From positions 186,001 to 250,000 of the forward strand of contig NW_020194555.1 of NCBI RefSeq assembly GCF_002865645.1: 64,000 nucleotides of DNA, read 5' to 3'. Shown piece after piece: positions 11,834 through 23,534 of the stretch. Positions within the stretch are counted from its first letter, which is position 1. Every line of letters begins with the position of its first letter. Source of the stretch: Hyaloscypha bicolor E (taxonomy: Eukaryota > Ascomycota > Leotiomycetes > Helotiales > Hyaloscyphaceae). Below the pieces are notes generated by a model. That model had not been told where the DNA came from and did not search any database. It was given only the letters and a program-made list of their open reading frames with translations. The position numbers and the translations under genes were made by a program.

Positions 11834-11859
11834 TATTGTTTGGCGGCCTGTCGCCATTG

Positions 11860-12190
11860 TAGGGATGTGAAAATTACATATCGAGGACTTGATTTCGTAA
11901 TACTTTAGTAATATAATTTAATCACCCAACAAGCAAACCTTCCAGCTTTATATTGCAGCACCACCAACTGCATACCCAATTCAGTCTAATTACCTTAATC
12001 CCTCCGCCGAAACGCTTGCTGACCACTTCAAAAGCTTCGCAGAAAAGAAACATTTCAAATCCATGAAATTTCCCCCTCCACGTGACGATGTATACATGAA
12101 TTATACATGATTTATGCAGTCATTTATACAGTACGTAATTGAGGACTTGATTATTATATAACTTAAATAATTGCAAATCTCACATCCCTA
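11860..12190. mobile_element. 331-bp hAT-type MITE with perfect 8-bp target duplication
   Basis: The left end begins TAGGGATGTGA and the right end is TCACATCCCTA, an exact 11-bp inverted repeat. CGCCATTG occurs on both sides (11852-11859 and 12191-12198), an 8-bp target duplication as made by hAT transposases. It has no coding capacity. It sits 16 bp from the target TA of the preceding element. Confidence 0.88.
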
Positions 12191-12391
12191 CGCCATTGCC
12201 CGTCAATCGCGGGCCCACCAAGGTGCAAATAGAACAGAGGGGCATTTATTGGCTCGTAAGTGCTACGCGGCTACGCCGTTCATGGGCCTCGCACCAAGAC
12301 CCGAGAAAGAACCGGGGAAGAGTACAAGAGTAGTTAATAACCCTTCTAGAATCATGCAAAGCTGACCGTGGGAGCGCAAACCCTGAAGGTA

Positions 12392-12503
12392 CTCCCCCCC
12401 CTAATTACTTGCAATAGTGGGTACACAGACCACAGACATTCTACCATACAAATCACCTCGGTCAAGAGGGTCCACAATTACAAGTAATTAGTGGGAGGGA
12501 GAG
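12392..12503. mobile_element. 112-bp TIR element, TA target
   Basis: Imperfect inverted ends of about 30 bp (left begins CTCCCCCCCCTAATTACTTG; the right end is its near-complement) are flanked by TA at 12390-12391 and 12504-12505. It is a very short hairpin-like MITE without coding content. Confidence 0.7.
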
Positions 12504-13201
12504 TACTTAAGAAACCAACTCGGCCGAATACGCACTGGCCGTAAGTACGGCTGGAGGCGAACCGGAGGAAATGGCAATCCTCCCTCGGACTTCCTTATCT
12601 GGACCTCACCAGAGCAAGGTCTATGCCGAGGAGAGTTATAAGACTGGGGCTTCCCCCTCTTTCTCATGTAAGTAACTCAAGCTTCTCACACTCGTTTCCC
12701 TTCCTACTATCTCTTGTTTTTTTCGTTTGTTTATTATTAATAAAACCCCACATGTATATTAGATCTATAGACAGCTCACAATAAGCTCTCACCCTTATTG
12801 GGGTCCTTGAGTAGATCCAGGCTCCCTTATAGAGATCCTTCTTCCGAACCTTAGCCAGCTAGTCAAGCCGTGCCTTGTGGAGACTGGCTCCCGGGGAGCC
12901 GGCACCTAGCCAATCTGTTAATAAAAGCTATCTCTTAATGTGTGTGAAAAGGGGAATTGGGTAAATGCCCACCCCCATTTTCCCTCCCCTATTAGGTAAG
13001 GCGCGCGCACGAGCCCACCGCCGCTTTGGCGGGGTATAAGAACCGCATCCCCTCCTACCTCCTACCACTTGCTCTTATCCTCCATCTCCTCGCAGAATAT
13101 CTTAGCGCAACTGGTGCTGCACATGATATTTGCAGACTACTATTCACCTCGGATTCTATCCTTTCATTCACAAAGAAAAGCAAGAAGATTCGCTAGCCAC
13201 T
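12504..13201. other. Intergenic region before the GNAT gene, with TATA-like element
   Basis: No gene was recognised. GGGGTATAAGAA around 13031-13042 looks like a TATA box, about 165 bp before the ATG at 13202. The part from about 12530 to 12950 has the mosaic look of an old LTR or other repeat, but no second copy is present in this window to confirm it. Confidence 0.4.
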
Positions 13202-13888
13202 ATGTCTATAAGAATCCGAACCGCTCTCAAAAAGGATTTCCTAGCTATGCACAAAATGGATTTAGCAGCTAACGCTACTCATCCATTTTACATCATCCCA
13301 TGGAAAACTGCAGGTGTTGGGGCTTGTGAAGCTTTCATCTTGGACCGTTACGAATATCTCTACCACAGTCGCAATCCCGAATACACCTTCCTTGTTGCGA
13401 CGGCTGGAGATGAAATTGTTGGCTATCTGATATATCGAAAACCCCTTGGGGAAGGAGAGCCGGGGGAATGGAATCCTACTTTTCCTAATGGAACGAATTT
13501 GAATTTTTTTGACAAAGTCTTTGGGGAGGTAAAGGCAGCTAAGAAACAATACAATCTGAAAGGTTATTGGGGTACGTATCTATCCTGAACGATTTGTGTT
13601 TTACAGGGGGTTCGTTTGGGAAAGATACTAATAGTGATTATAGAACTGGAGGGTTTTGCGGTTCATCCAAACTGGCAGCGCAAAGGCGTTGGATCAACGT
13701 TGGTCAATAAATTTCTCGAGAGTGTCGATGCCGATCACGCAAAGTGTTGCGTGCGTGCGTCAAGGATTGGGAAATCCTTGTATGAGAAATTCGGGTTCAA
13801 GATGATGGGAGTGGTGTCGATTGATCTGAAGGAGTTCGGAGATTATGAACCGTATACGACTTGGGATATGCAAAGGGAAGCCGTATGA
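13202..13888 (+). CDS. GNAT-family N-acetyltransferase
   Basis: Predicted acetyl-CoA-dependent acetyltransferase of 204 residues. Two exons, 13202-13571 and 13644-13888, join in phase through a 72-nt intron (GTACGT...ATAG). The junction creates YWELEGFAVHPNWQRKGVG, the core of GNAT motif A, with the Q/R-x-x-G-x-G pyrophosphate loop (QRKGVG). Motif B follows with a SLYEKFGF-type segment. The N-terminus (MSIRIRTALKKDFLAMHKMD) is typical of the first beta strand and helix of the fold. The start was chosen at the first ATG giving this N-terminus. The substrate is unknown; this subgroup is annotated only as general acetyltransferases in fungi. It lies alone between transposon-rich stretches and appears intact. 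Confidence 0.9.
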
Positions 13889-14039
13889 AAGAGCATATGA
13901 AAGAGAGTATGAAAGCAATAGAAAGAATCTATAGATGGAGTTCATCACTTCTTAGCGGAATAGAGTCATCCTCGACTTTTTCCATATTTCCTCGCTATGC
14001 TCTGTATTTTGTAAACATTTGCTTTTTTGGGGGAGGGGG

Positions 14040-14341
14040 GCATTGAAACACCTCTTCTCAATCTCTTTGCGCTTTTCAAGTTCCTCCTCTTTCCTTGACT
14101 CTTTCATTCGTTGCTCTCCGCGCTTTCTCGGATTTCTCCTCTTCGTAAAGTTCTTCTTATCTAGACACCATTTTACGGACCATCACCACTAGTCTCACTT
14201 TCTCAGCTCTCAGCTAACTGCTGCATATCTTCGTCAAATCATTCATCATTTCCCGTATGGAAATCTTGAGTTCCACTTTTGTACATTGGCGACACAAATC
14301 CTCTGCCATCTGCGCTTGCTTTTCAATCTCATCCCTTTTTA
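14040..14341 (-). pseudogene. Lys/Glu-rich coding remnant, frames broken
   Basis: On the minus strand, consecutive pieces in shifting frames read as a charged helix: KRDEIEKQAQMAEDLCRQCT, then EELYEEEKSEKARRATNE, then KEEELEKRKEIEKR. Stops and frame changes separate them. It resembles the charged C-terminal region found in some fungal DDE transposases, but that is only an impression. It ends at the boundary of the nested transposon block. Confidence 0.3.
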
Positions 14342-14740
14342 CCGAAGAAGGTACGGAGGACGCGGCCATAAGTCTTGCAACTGGCAGGGGTGGGCGCCAA
14401 GCCTAAGGACGCCACCAGTGTGTCAAAGAACTACTCATGCTACTCATACTACTCATGAATATTGTGGTGGGGATTTTACCCCTATTGGTCACGTGGCGCG
14501 GTCATGTGACCTCCGGACGTCCGCAGTCCGCAACCCGCTTATATATTACCCCTCTTTCCCTCTCAGTTTAGATATCAACCAACCTTCACTCCTTAATTTC
14601 ACGTCTCACTTATATGCTGTGATCCCATGCTATGAAAGCCCATTGTCCTCTATATATTACTACTTGTTTTATATCCTTATTATAATATTTATAAGTAGTA
14701 TAATGCCCTAAAAATTTGAGTAAAGTAGAGTATATACTCA

Positions 14741-14848
14741 TAAGTAGTATAAGTAGTATAAGTAGTATAAGTAGTATAAGTAGTATAAGTAGTATAAGTA
14801 GTATAAGTAGTATAAGTAGTATAAGTAGTATAAGTAGTATAAGTAGTT
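14741..14848 (+). repeat. 9-bp microsatellite, about 12 units
   Basis: About twelve tandem copies of AAGTAGTAT inside the hAT element. The unit equals the element's subterminal GAGTAGTAT motif with one G-to-A change, so it looks like an expanded, RIP-altered subterminal repeat. Confidence 0.85.
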
Positions 14849-15029
14849 ATAAGTAATTATTACTTGACTGGAATAAATCCGGGTCTACTTAATAATAATT
14901 AAATAATAAAGGTATTTATTAAGTAGCCCTAGTAAAAGTAGAATAGGGCTTTATAATAGGTATATATAATAATACATGGACAGGTATTAGATATCGTAGA
15001 TCTAGTTTCCTATTTTGGGTAAAGCTTAT

Positions 15030-18000
15030 AATCGGAATCATATAGATTATATGGGATTATGTTTCCTAGTTAAGTAAAGTGCTTTATAGGCTTGGCTAAG
15101 TACTAGGGAATATATAGGGAGATACTTCTAGCTTTGGAAAGGGGTATTAATTAGTTTTTTATTAGAATTAATTCTTGGAATTAGTTATACTTACAAGTAT
15201 TACTTTATAGCTTACTTATCTTAACTACTTATATATTACCTGTGAGGTGTTTGTTGGTAGGCAATAAGACAATAGAATGAATCAGTGTGTTGTGAAACCA
15301 CAGTGTTAAATTCAGTACAGAACTAATCTCTGTCCCTCCTGTGAGGTCCAGGGAAGCCCCCTCTAAATAGGAGGCCCCGATGGCATACATACAATTAGTG
15401 ATTTATAAGCCTAATGCATATGATGTAAACAGTGGTTGGTTGGGATATCGAAGGGCTGCCGAACTCCCTGATCGACACCTGCGATATCCGAGGTTCGTCA
15501 CATGCCCTTAAGTCACGTGCGACCCTGCACACATCACATTACCCTGCTATTATATGTCTTATATTCTAATTAATCTAACCTTAGGAAAGTAGTTTATTAC
15601 GAGGTAGTTAAGCTATTAATATATAAAAATATTAATAGCTAAAGTATTAACTAGAAGAAACGCCTCTATTACTACTAGGGTAACCTAACCGGGTATTTAG
15701 GGGAGCGCCTAGTCAAGTATTCTTTATATTACCTAATTAGGAGAAGGAAATAGAACTCAGATATTCCTAGAACTAGCAGATAAGATAATAATAACAGAGA
15801 AATTAGTAGTAGCTTACTATTATATTACTAAGTTAGAAATAGAGATATAATAGAGAGAAGATCTAGAGGAACTAGAAGCTTAGATCTATTATCTTAAAAA
15901 TATTTAAATATCTAATATGGAATCTATTATATTTCCGGCGGTACTCTTGGTTTAGAAGGCTCTAAAAACCCGAGAACTACCTATTTACCGGGAAAAGAGT
16001 ATTAAAGAAGCCCAGAACTTCTTTTATTAGGCAGAGTTAAAGTAGTATAAAGATAGCAGGATTATCTAGGCTACTAATATAGTAAAGATTACGTATTATA
16101 TTTCTTGTTTTAAGAATATAGCCAGGAATATCTAGAAATATAGGGAATAATTAATAGATATTAATATTATAAATTAGGAAATCTTTATTAAATTTATAAA
16201 GAATTCTATCTTGAATCTAGAGAACTATAGTAATAATATTCTTATTAAGTTTAAGAATACTAAATAATAGCTAGGCCAGAGTATTTAAAGCTTTATATCT
16301 TATTTAAATAGCTTATTAGATAACTTGAGATATATAAGTTTATTATAAGAATAGAATAATTTATTTAGTAGCTTAAGGCAGGAGATTTAAAATAAGACTA
16401 ATTATTAAAGAAATACTTTATAAGAAAGAAAGAAGCTTATTTCTATAATTATAAGAATTAAGAATAATTTGAATCTATTTACTTAATAGAAATATAATAA
16501 TAAGCTAATAAAATAGTAAAAGAAAAAGAATAAAAGAAAAGAAAAGAGAAATAATAAAAAGAAATAAAAGAGAAATATATTTCTATTATAAGGTTTATAA
16601 AACCGGAATAGTAAAGATATAATAATAGGATCTAATATAATACCCGTATTAGGATTTATAAAACCGGATATAATTTACTTTATTTACTAGAAAGAGAATT
16701 ACTATACTATTACTTGCCCTAATTAAGGGAAACTGACTTACTATAACTATAATAAGTCTGGCTATAAAATATATAAATACCTAGAACTAAAAAAGCCAGG
16801 AAATAAATATGCCTTATAATAGTTATACTTATTTATATTATAGAGGGCAAGGCTCCTAAAATAAGAATAATAATTAAGATTACTATTAAAATAAGGAAAA
16901 ATAAGTAAAGAATTAAAATATTAGTAAACTCGGGTATAAAGGCTAATTATATAAAGAAAAAAATTAGCTTTAAATATAAATATTTTATTAATATTAAGAA
17001 TAACTCTCTTATTCTTACTAAAAGAAAGAAAAATCTATTTATATAAAGATTATATTTTTAGAATTATTACCAAGAATATACTAGGGAACTAAAAAGAGGC
17101 TAATATATACTTTATATTATATGATTTTAATCTAAATTATATTAATATAATACTTGAATTCCTATAGCTTTATTAGATTAATTCCCTAATTTTCTTTAGG
17201 GAAATAATATAAAGATACTAGATTTAATTCCAGAAAATTAAGGTTCTAAATACTAGAAAGTTTACTAAAATAATAAAGTATAAGATATATATTTTTCTAT
17301 TAATTACTTATTTTATAATAGATAGCTAAAAAGTTATTATTATTATTATAAACGGAATAAATATATTTCTCAAGAAATATTAGAACCTTTTCCGAGAATT
17401 TTTTATAAAAGCTATAAATATATTACCTAATTATTATATAATAGAATATTATATAAATCTGGAACCAGGGTCCTAATTACTATATAGTTTTATATATACT
17501 TTATTAGAAAGAAAGCTTAAAGTTCTTTAGAAATATCTTAATATTAGCTTAGAGAAGAAATAAATCTATTATTTTACTAGCCTAACTAGTACCCTAATTA
17601 TATTTGTTCTAAAGAAAAAAGGTAACCTATATTTATATATTAATTACTAGAATCTAAATAGAATTATTATTAAGAACCGAATATTATTATTACTTATTAG
17701 TAAGATAATAAATAGGCTTTATAAAATAAAGATATATATAAAGCTAAACTTAAAAAATACTTATTATTAGTTATAAATACGGGAAGGTAATAAATAAAAG
17801 ATAATATTCCAAATATATTATAAATATTTTAAATATTATATTATACTTTTTAAATTATTTAATATTCTAGTAATATTCTAGATATATATTAATTATATAC
17901 TAGTAGGCCTTATAAATATTATTTATATAATTTATCTAGATAATATTTTAATTTATTTAGAGAACCTAGAATAATATATAATAGTAGTCTAATATATACT

Positions 18001-21000
18001 CAAATAATTATAATAATACTAGCTTTTTATAAACTTAGTAAAATGCGAGTTTAATATAAAGAAAATAAAGTTCCTGAAATTTATAATTAGCCCAGATAAT
18101 ATAGAAATAAAAGCTAGCCGGGTTATAGTTATTAGGAAATAGCCGGCCCTAAAAAATAATATCTAAGAAGTTTAAATATTTCTAGATTTTACTAACTTCT
18201 ATTAGAGATTTATTTATAAATATTTTAGAATAGTAAAATAGTTAACTAATTTATTAAAAACTAGTAAAAACCTATAATATTATTTTAGCTAGATAAATAA
18301 AGCAAATAAGGCTTTTAAAAAGCTATAAATTATATTTATAATAGTACTAATTCTTTATTATTTTAATCTAGCTTTAAAGATTTATATAGAAATAAATACT
18401 TTAGGATTTGTAATTATAGATATGATTTCCTAGTTCTTTAATAAAAGAATAGAAGCCAGGTAATATCCTATTATCTTTTATTTAAAGAAAATAATTATAA
18501 TTAAGAGTAAATATAAGATATATAATTCTAAGCTCTTAATTATTATTCTAATATTTTATACTTAGTAATATTATCTAGTATATATCTAGTATATTATTAT
18601 TATTAAAATAGATTATAATAACTTGAAATACTTTATAATTAAAAGAAAACTAAATAGTTAATAGATAAGATAAGTAAAGAAACTAGCTATCTTTAACTTT
18701 ATCTTAGAATACTAGCCAGGGTATAATAACCCTACTAATAGGCTATTAAGAAAGCCAGACTTTATAATAAATATAAATAAAGATACTTTATTATTTATAC
18801 TTTATAATAAGCTATAGAATATAGAATAGAAATCCTTATAAGTAGTAGTAATAGAATACTATATTATTCTTATAATACCGTAATTTAAGGCCTAAGAGAA
18901 AGGAGATAAATATTTCTTAATTAGTAAAATACTAAGGAATTCCGAAAAGGAAGTTTATTTTAGTAACGGAATAGTATTAGAGATATTACTATTTGAGCTT
19001 ATTACTAGTATAGCTAGTTATAAATAGTATATATTACGGATTCTAGCTATATAAATAGCTAGGTCTAAAATAGTATATAAGAAAAGTAAAGAGATATTAT
19101 TTAAACTACTATTATAATACTAAAAGCTTAATTTATTAGTATAATACTAGTAGTATAAATAGTTCTTAAAAAAGATCTTTATTAGAGCTATTAAGATTTA
19201 GGAACTTAATATATCTGGGTTATTAAAATATTAGAATATTATTTATATACTAAATAAGCCGGCTCTTAAAGAAGAATTACTATAAGCTAACTATAATAAT
19301 TTCACGGATAGGTATTTTAGTACTAGTAAGATACTAGAGATTCTCTAGAGAAAGTACTTCTAGTAAAATATAAAAAAGAATATAAAAAACTATATTAGAA
19401 CTTATTCTATATATTAATAAATTAAGATAAAGAGATATCTACTATATAGTATACTTAGTTTATTTCTCTTTTTCTCTAAGCTATAATAAGAAATTACTAT
19501 AAACTTTATTACGGGGCTACTTCTTTTTAGGTTTTATAATAAAGTATATAATTCTATACTTATTATTATTAATAGATATATGAAAATAGTATAATATATT
19601 CTAATTACTAAGGAAATCTCGGTTCCTGAATTAGTAGAGCTATTTATATATTATATTATTAAAGACTTTAGTATATTTATAAATATAATTTCTAATAAAG
19701 AATCTGTTTTTATAAGTAAGTTCTAGTTAAGTTTATACTTTTACTTAAAGATTTAATAATAGCTAAATATAGTATTTTACTTATAAACTAATAGATAAAT
19801 AAAGAATCTAAACCAAACTCTGGAATAGTACTTGAGGTACTATACTAGCTACTAGTAAAATAACTAGGTAATAAAGCTTATTCTCGCAGAATTCATATAT
19901 AATAACTTTATATATTTAATAATAGAAATTTCTTTATTTTATATATTATATAAATTCTATTCTAGTATTAAATTATATATTAAGAATAATATTCTAGAAA
20001 AAGAAATACTAGTAATATAAGAAAGAATATAAAGGATTTAAGTAAAATAAAAGATACTAGAGAAATAATAGTAAGAAGTAATAAATATATAGAAAAAGTA
20101 TTATAATAAGAAATATATTAATAAGGAATTTAATATATATAATAAAGTCATACTTTATATAAAGAATATTTAATAGCTATAACCTAGTATAAAGCTAGTA
20201 AATAGATATCTTAGCTTCTTTAAAGTTCTAGAAGTTATAAGAATATATAAATAGATATATTACTTGAAATTATTACTATTATATTAGATTTATAATATTT
20301 TTTACATTTTTCTCTTAGAATAATAGTACTCGCAAGCTAGTACTATAGTAGAACTAGAACTAGTCGAGATTAAGAATAAAGAAGAATTTAAAATAGAATT
20401 TATTATAGTTTATAAAAAAGGCAAAAAAGAAAAAAAGAATCTTATTTATTAGAAGGGCTACTTACTAGTAAATAATATATAAGAACTACTAAGTAATCTA
20501 GAGAATATAGCTTAAGAATTATAAGAATACTTGGAAAAGAATAATATTATAATACTATTAGCTAAATAGAAATATAAAAGATAAATACTTTTATTAGGAA
20601 ACTATTAAAAATTATATATTTATTCCTGGAAAAATTATATAAAAATTATTAAGAACTTTAAAAACTCTAATTTCTATATCTTATAAATATCCTATTCTTA
20701 TAATTACTCTTTATTATTCTTATTATTATTCTTATTAGAATTCTCTCGAGAAATAAATAGTAAATTAGCCTATAAAGCTATTAGCTATTAGTAAGAAATA
20801 AGAAAGAAATAAGCTTATTTAATACTAAAGAATATTAATTATATTATTAAAAGTACTTTATATTTATACTAAGCTAGTAAGAATTACTTAACCTATTTCT
20901 TAGATTATTAAGGGAATTCGTTAGCCTCAAATAATAGCTTTAATATAAGAAGTATATATAGTTTAATATAAAAGAAAAGTAGTAATAGCCTTCTTTCTTT

Positions 21001-22097
21001 TGGGTAAAGGCTAGGAAAGACGCTTATATATATTAATAGCTTAAAGAAGGCGGTTTAATTATATTATATATATTTAAGAAACCTTAAATAGTATTAGAAT
21101 AGGGAATAAAAGAAGGAATTTATAACTTATAGAATTATATTTCTTATTCTTGAAGTAGTAGTAATTATATATTAAGTAATTATTACTCTTAATATAAGTA
21201 AGGTCAGGAAACTTAGTAATATTCTTGAAATATTAAAGATAGTAAGAGCGAATTAAGGATATGAGAATATTAGCTAAATAGGTAATAATAGGCTAATAAG
21301 TACTAAGAGAAGTATTTATCCTAATAAATAAAAAAGTAGAAGAGGAAATTAGAAGGGAACTTAAATAAAGCTTAAATAAAGCTTAAAAAAGGCTTAAAGA
21401 AAGAAAGCAAGGGATAAGGAGAAGCTAGATATAGTATTATAGTTAAGAAAAGAGAAGGTTAGTTAGTAGAAAAAGAGAGGCCTTTTTATAATATCTTTTT
21501 CCCGAATAGTAATTGCGAATTCGGAACTGGCTTTATATTAGGAATACCTAGAAAATTCCAAAAAAGGAATTTATGAATAAACTAGAAGATCGGATTAACT
21601 TTTCCAAGCTCTTAAACTTATAGAGTAATAATCTATTTGCGAATAGAGGCTAAGTTAGGATTTACGAACTAATTAGAAGACTAGAAGAGCTTTATATCTA
21701 ATAGTATATATCATACCCGTATTACCCTTGCAAGAGGAAATCGCCAGAGGTAATTTGCAAGTTAACCGGGTAGGGTTAGTAAACTATATTCTTAATTCTA
21801 TTACCTGGCATAATAATAGGATAATTATAGGGAGTTCTTAGGAAGAACTAATAGCCGGGAAAGTTTCAGGGGAATCATATAGATCGCATAGAATTATGTT
21901 TCCTAGTTAAGTAAAGTACTTCGCAGGCTTGGCTAAGTACTGGGGAACATATAGGGAGACGCTCCTAGCTTTGGAAAAGGGCATTAATTAGTCTTTTGTT
22001 AGAATTAATTCTTGGAATTAGTTACACTTGCAAGCGTCACTCTGCAGCTTACTTACCTTGACTACTTGTACATTACCCTGCTATTACGTATCTCACA
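15030..22097 (+). mobile_element. RIP-mutated Ty3/Gypsy LTR retrotransposon
   Basis: A direct repeat of about 231 bp bounds it: the 5' LTR at about 15030-15563 (interrupted by a solo LTR) and the 3' LTR at about 21867-22097. The plus-strand interior, though full of stops, still reads as Gypsy pol. Reverse transcriptase is visible around 17580-18000 (VLKKKGN...INY; then YLDNILIYLEN near 17935-17965, where the family has YLDDILIY), followed by RNase H and an integrase-like stretch. Changes are C-to-T or G-to-A, as from RIP. The 3' LTR keeps many more C/G bases than the 5' LTR. Exact LTR starts are uncertain. Confidence 0.82.
15241..15538 (+). mobile_element. Solo LTR (298 bp), little mutated, TSD TTACC
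   Basis: Begins TGTGAGGTGT and ends ACATCACA (TG...CA). It is flanked by the exact 5-bp duplication TTACC (15236-15240 and 15539-15543). It is the same length as, and collinear with, the two LTRs of the Gypsy element at 36141-43972. It interrupts the 5' LTR of the element at 15030-22097, whose uninterrupted counterpart is in the 3' LTR near 22060-22075. Confidence 0.93.
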
Positions 22098-22107
22098 GGC
22101 TTATATA

Positions 22108-22294
22108 CTATCCCCCCCTTAAATACTTATAGTGGGTCCTTTAGTAACGCCACCCTGAAACCTCGTTTATAACCCCCAACTAGGAAATATCAGGTGCTCT
22201 CTAGAATTGCTATTGGCCATATACCCTTGAGTTAGTTAGTACAGGAGTGGTATTATCTCAGGACCCACTATAAGTATTCAAGGGGGGGGGATAG
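22108..22294. mobile_element. 187-bp MITE with ~33-bp TIRs, TA target
   Basis: The left end CTATCCCCCCCTTAAATACT continues to about 33 bp and is mirrored at the right end with few mismatches. TA flanks both sides (22106-22107 and 22295-22296). It lies 10 bp beyond the Gypsy 3' LTR, inside the hAT element. Confidence 0.8.
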
Positions 22295-22852
22295 TAAGAC
22301 TAGCCAAATACTAATTTTCTATAATAATAAACTAGTTACTTTTCTCAGAATCTTGATTTGTTCCTAGCCTTTGGCTCGCTTACTAAGTAATACTACCGCC
22401 TAATTGGGTGGCGAGGTGGCGCTAAAGTAGAAGCAGGCAAGAAGCTTACCTAATTAGGCTAGCCCGTCACGTGTATCTATCACGTGAATACTACTCATAC
22501 TACTCATACTACTCATGAGTAACTTGAGTAGAATATGAGTAGAGTATGAGTAGCGCTCTAATTGGTTGAGTAGAGTATGAGTAGGACCCACTACCCTACT
22601 CTACTCTACTCATTTGACACACTGGACGCCACATAGCTCTGGCATAGCAACGGTTCTTAGGGCCTCAGTTACCTGAAGGAACCTCGCTATTAGTAATGTT
22701 TACAGGGCCTGAGTGCTGTTATTTAAGCATGACAAGCCTACAAGGCCCTGTAATTATGGCGGCCTCTGGTTGCCGTGCAACGCCCTTACAATTTAAGCGA
22801 GTGTGGCGTCAAACCCTGACAGTTGCAAGACTTTTGGCCGCGTCCTCCGTAG

Positions 22853-22961
22853 CAGGCTCGGCAAAATACCTGAGGCATCGATACCAGTATCGATAGTATT
22901 AGGTATTTTTCAGGTATCGTAAGAATCGATACCGGAAATTTAGGTATTTTTGCCGAGCCTG
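22853..22961. mobile_element. 109-bp palindromic MITE
   Basis: Inverted ends CAGGCTCGGCAAAA/TTTTGCCGAGCCTG, followed inward by TACCT and by internal ATCGATACC palindromes, so the whole element can fold as a hairpin. It abuts the target TA of the outer element at 14354-22849. No clear target duplication was found. Confidence 0.7.
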
Positions 22962-23534
22962 GACCCTTCTTTAGGGGGACTGGGATGATGCCCCAGGTGC
23001 CGCGGGTTGTGTACCCTCGTGCAGCCCCTGAACGAAGGCCCTGTTACTAAGCGGCCATCACAAAGGTACTGAATCTATCTGACGATTGCGTGGCTAAGGG
23101 GTAATTGTAAAAGCGCCTCGCCATTGCCAAGATGGGTAAAGTTACGGCGGGTAAGTGGGGTTCGAGGAATTTATCCTCCCTCCGGATAGTCTAACGATCT
23201 ACCAACTCCCGAGACCCCTTGGTAACAGCCTAGATGCAGGAATATGGAGAAGAAACTATCTCAATTTATCTTGGCAGATCGGAAGAAGCGGCCAGACTTG
23301 TGTTACCCTGGCAACCGGTGGATTGGATAATGACTTCCACGGGTCATCCCCGCGCAGCTTTCCACGTCACATAATTCTTCTTCTGTTGTTTACACCATGG
23401 GGAATCGTGATAGATTTTTCATTGCATCTAACATGCGAGAAGAGAAACAATTACACGGCACTATATCAAAGCAATTCGCCACAGGAGAGCTTGGACAGAA
23501 TGCATGCCAACAAAAACAAACAAAGTCTGAAACA
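22962..23534. other. Intergenic 3' flank of the PKS
   Basis: About 570 bp of ordinary composition. An ORF on the plus strand (23155-23538) has no recognisable motif and runs into the PKS 3' end, so it is not called. Confidence 0.5.

Larger units (their letters stand above)
14416..22624. mobile_element. hAT-type transposon, itself carrying a Gypsy insertion
   Basis: Terminal inverted repeat CAGTGTGTCAAA at the left and its complement at the right. The exact 8-bp duplication GACGCCAC stands at 14408-14415 and 22625-22632. Next to both ends are many subterminal copies of a 9-base CTACTCAT/GAGTAGTAT motif, as expected of transposase-binding repeats. Without the nested Gypsy element about 1.1 kb remains, without an intact ORF. 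Confidence 0.82.
14354..22849. mobile_element. Outer TIR element (TA target) split by nested transposons
   Basis: The ends are inverted repeats of about 36-45 bp starting CGGAGGACGCGGCCA, near-identical between 14354-14398 and the complement of 22805-22849. TA flanks both sides (14352-14353 and 22850-22851). Removing the inner hAT element leaves about 290 bp, so the element is a MITE. No transposase is visible. Confidence 0.65.

Noticed and set aside
14286..14711. 141-codon plus-strand ORF
   Set aside because: Spans the ends of the outer TIR element and the hAT element with its TSD; cannot be a host gene.
14741..14848. Possible CRISPR-like array
   Set aside because: Simple 9-bp tandem repeat without spacers, in a fungal transposon.
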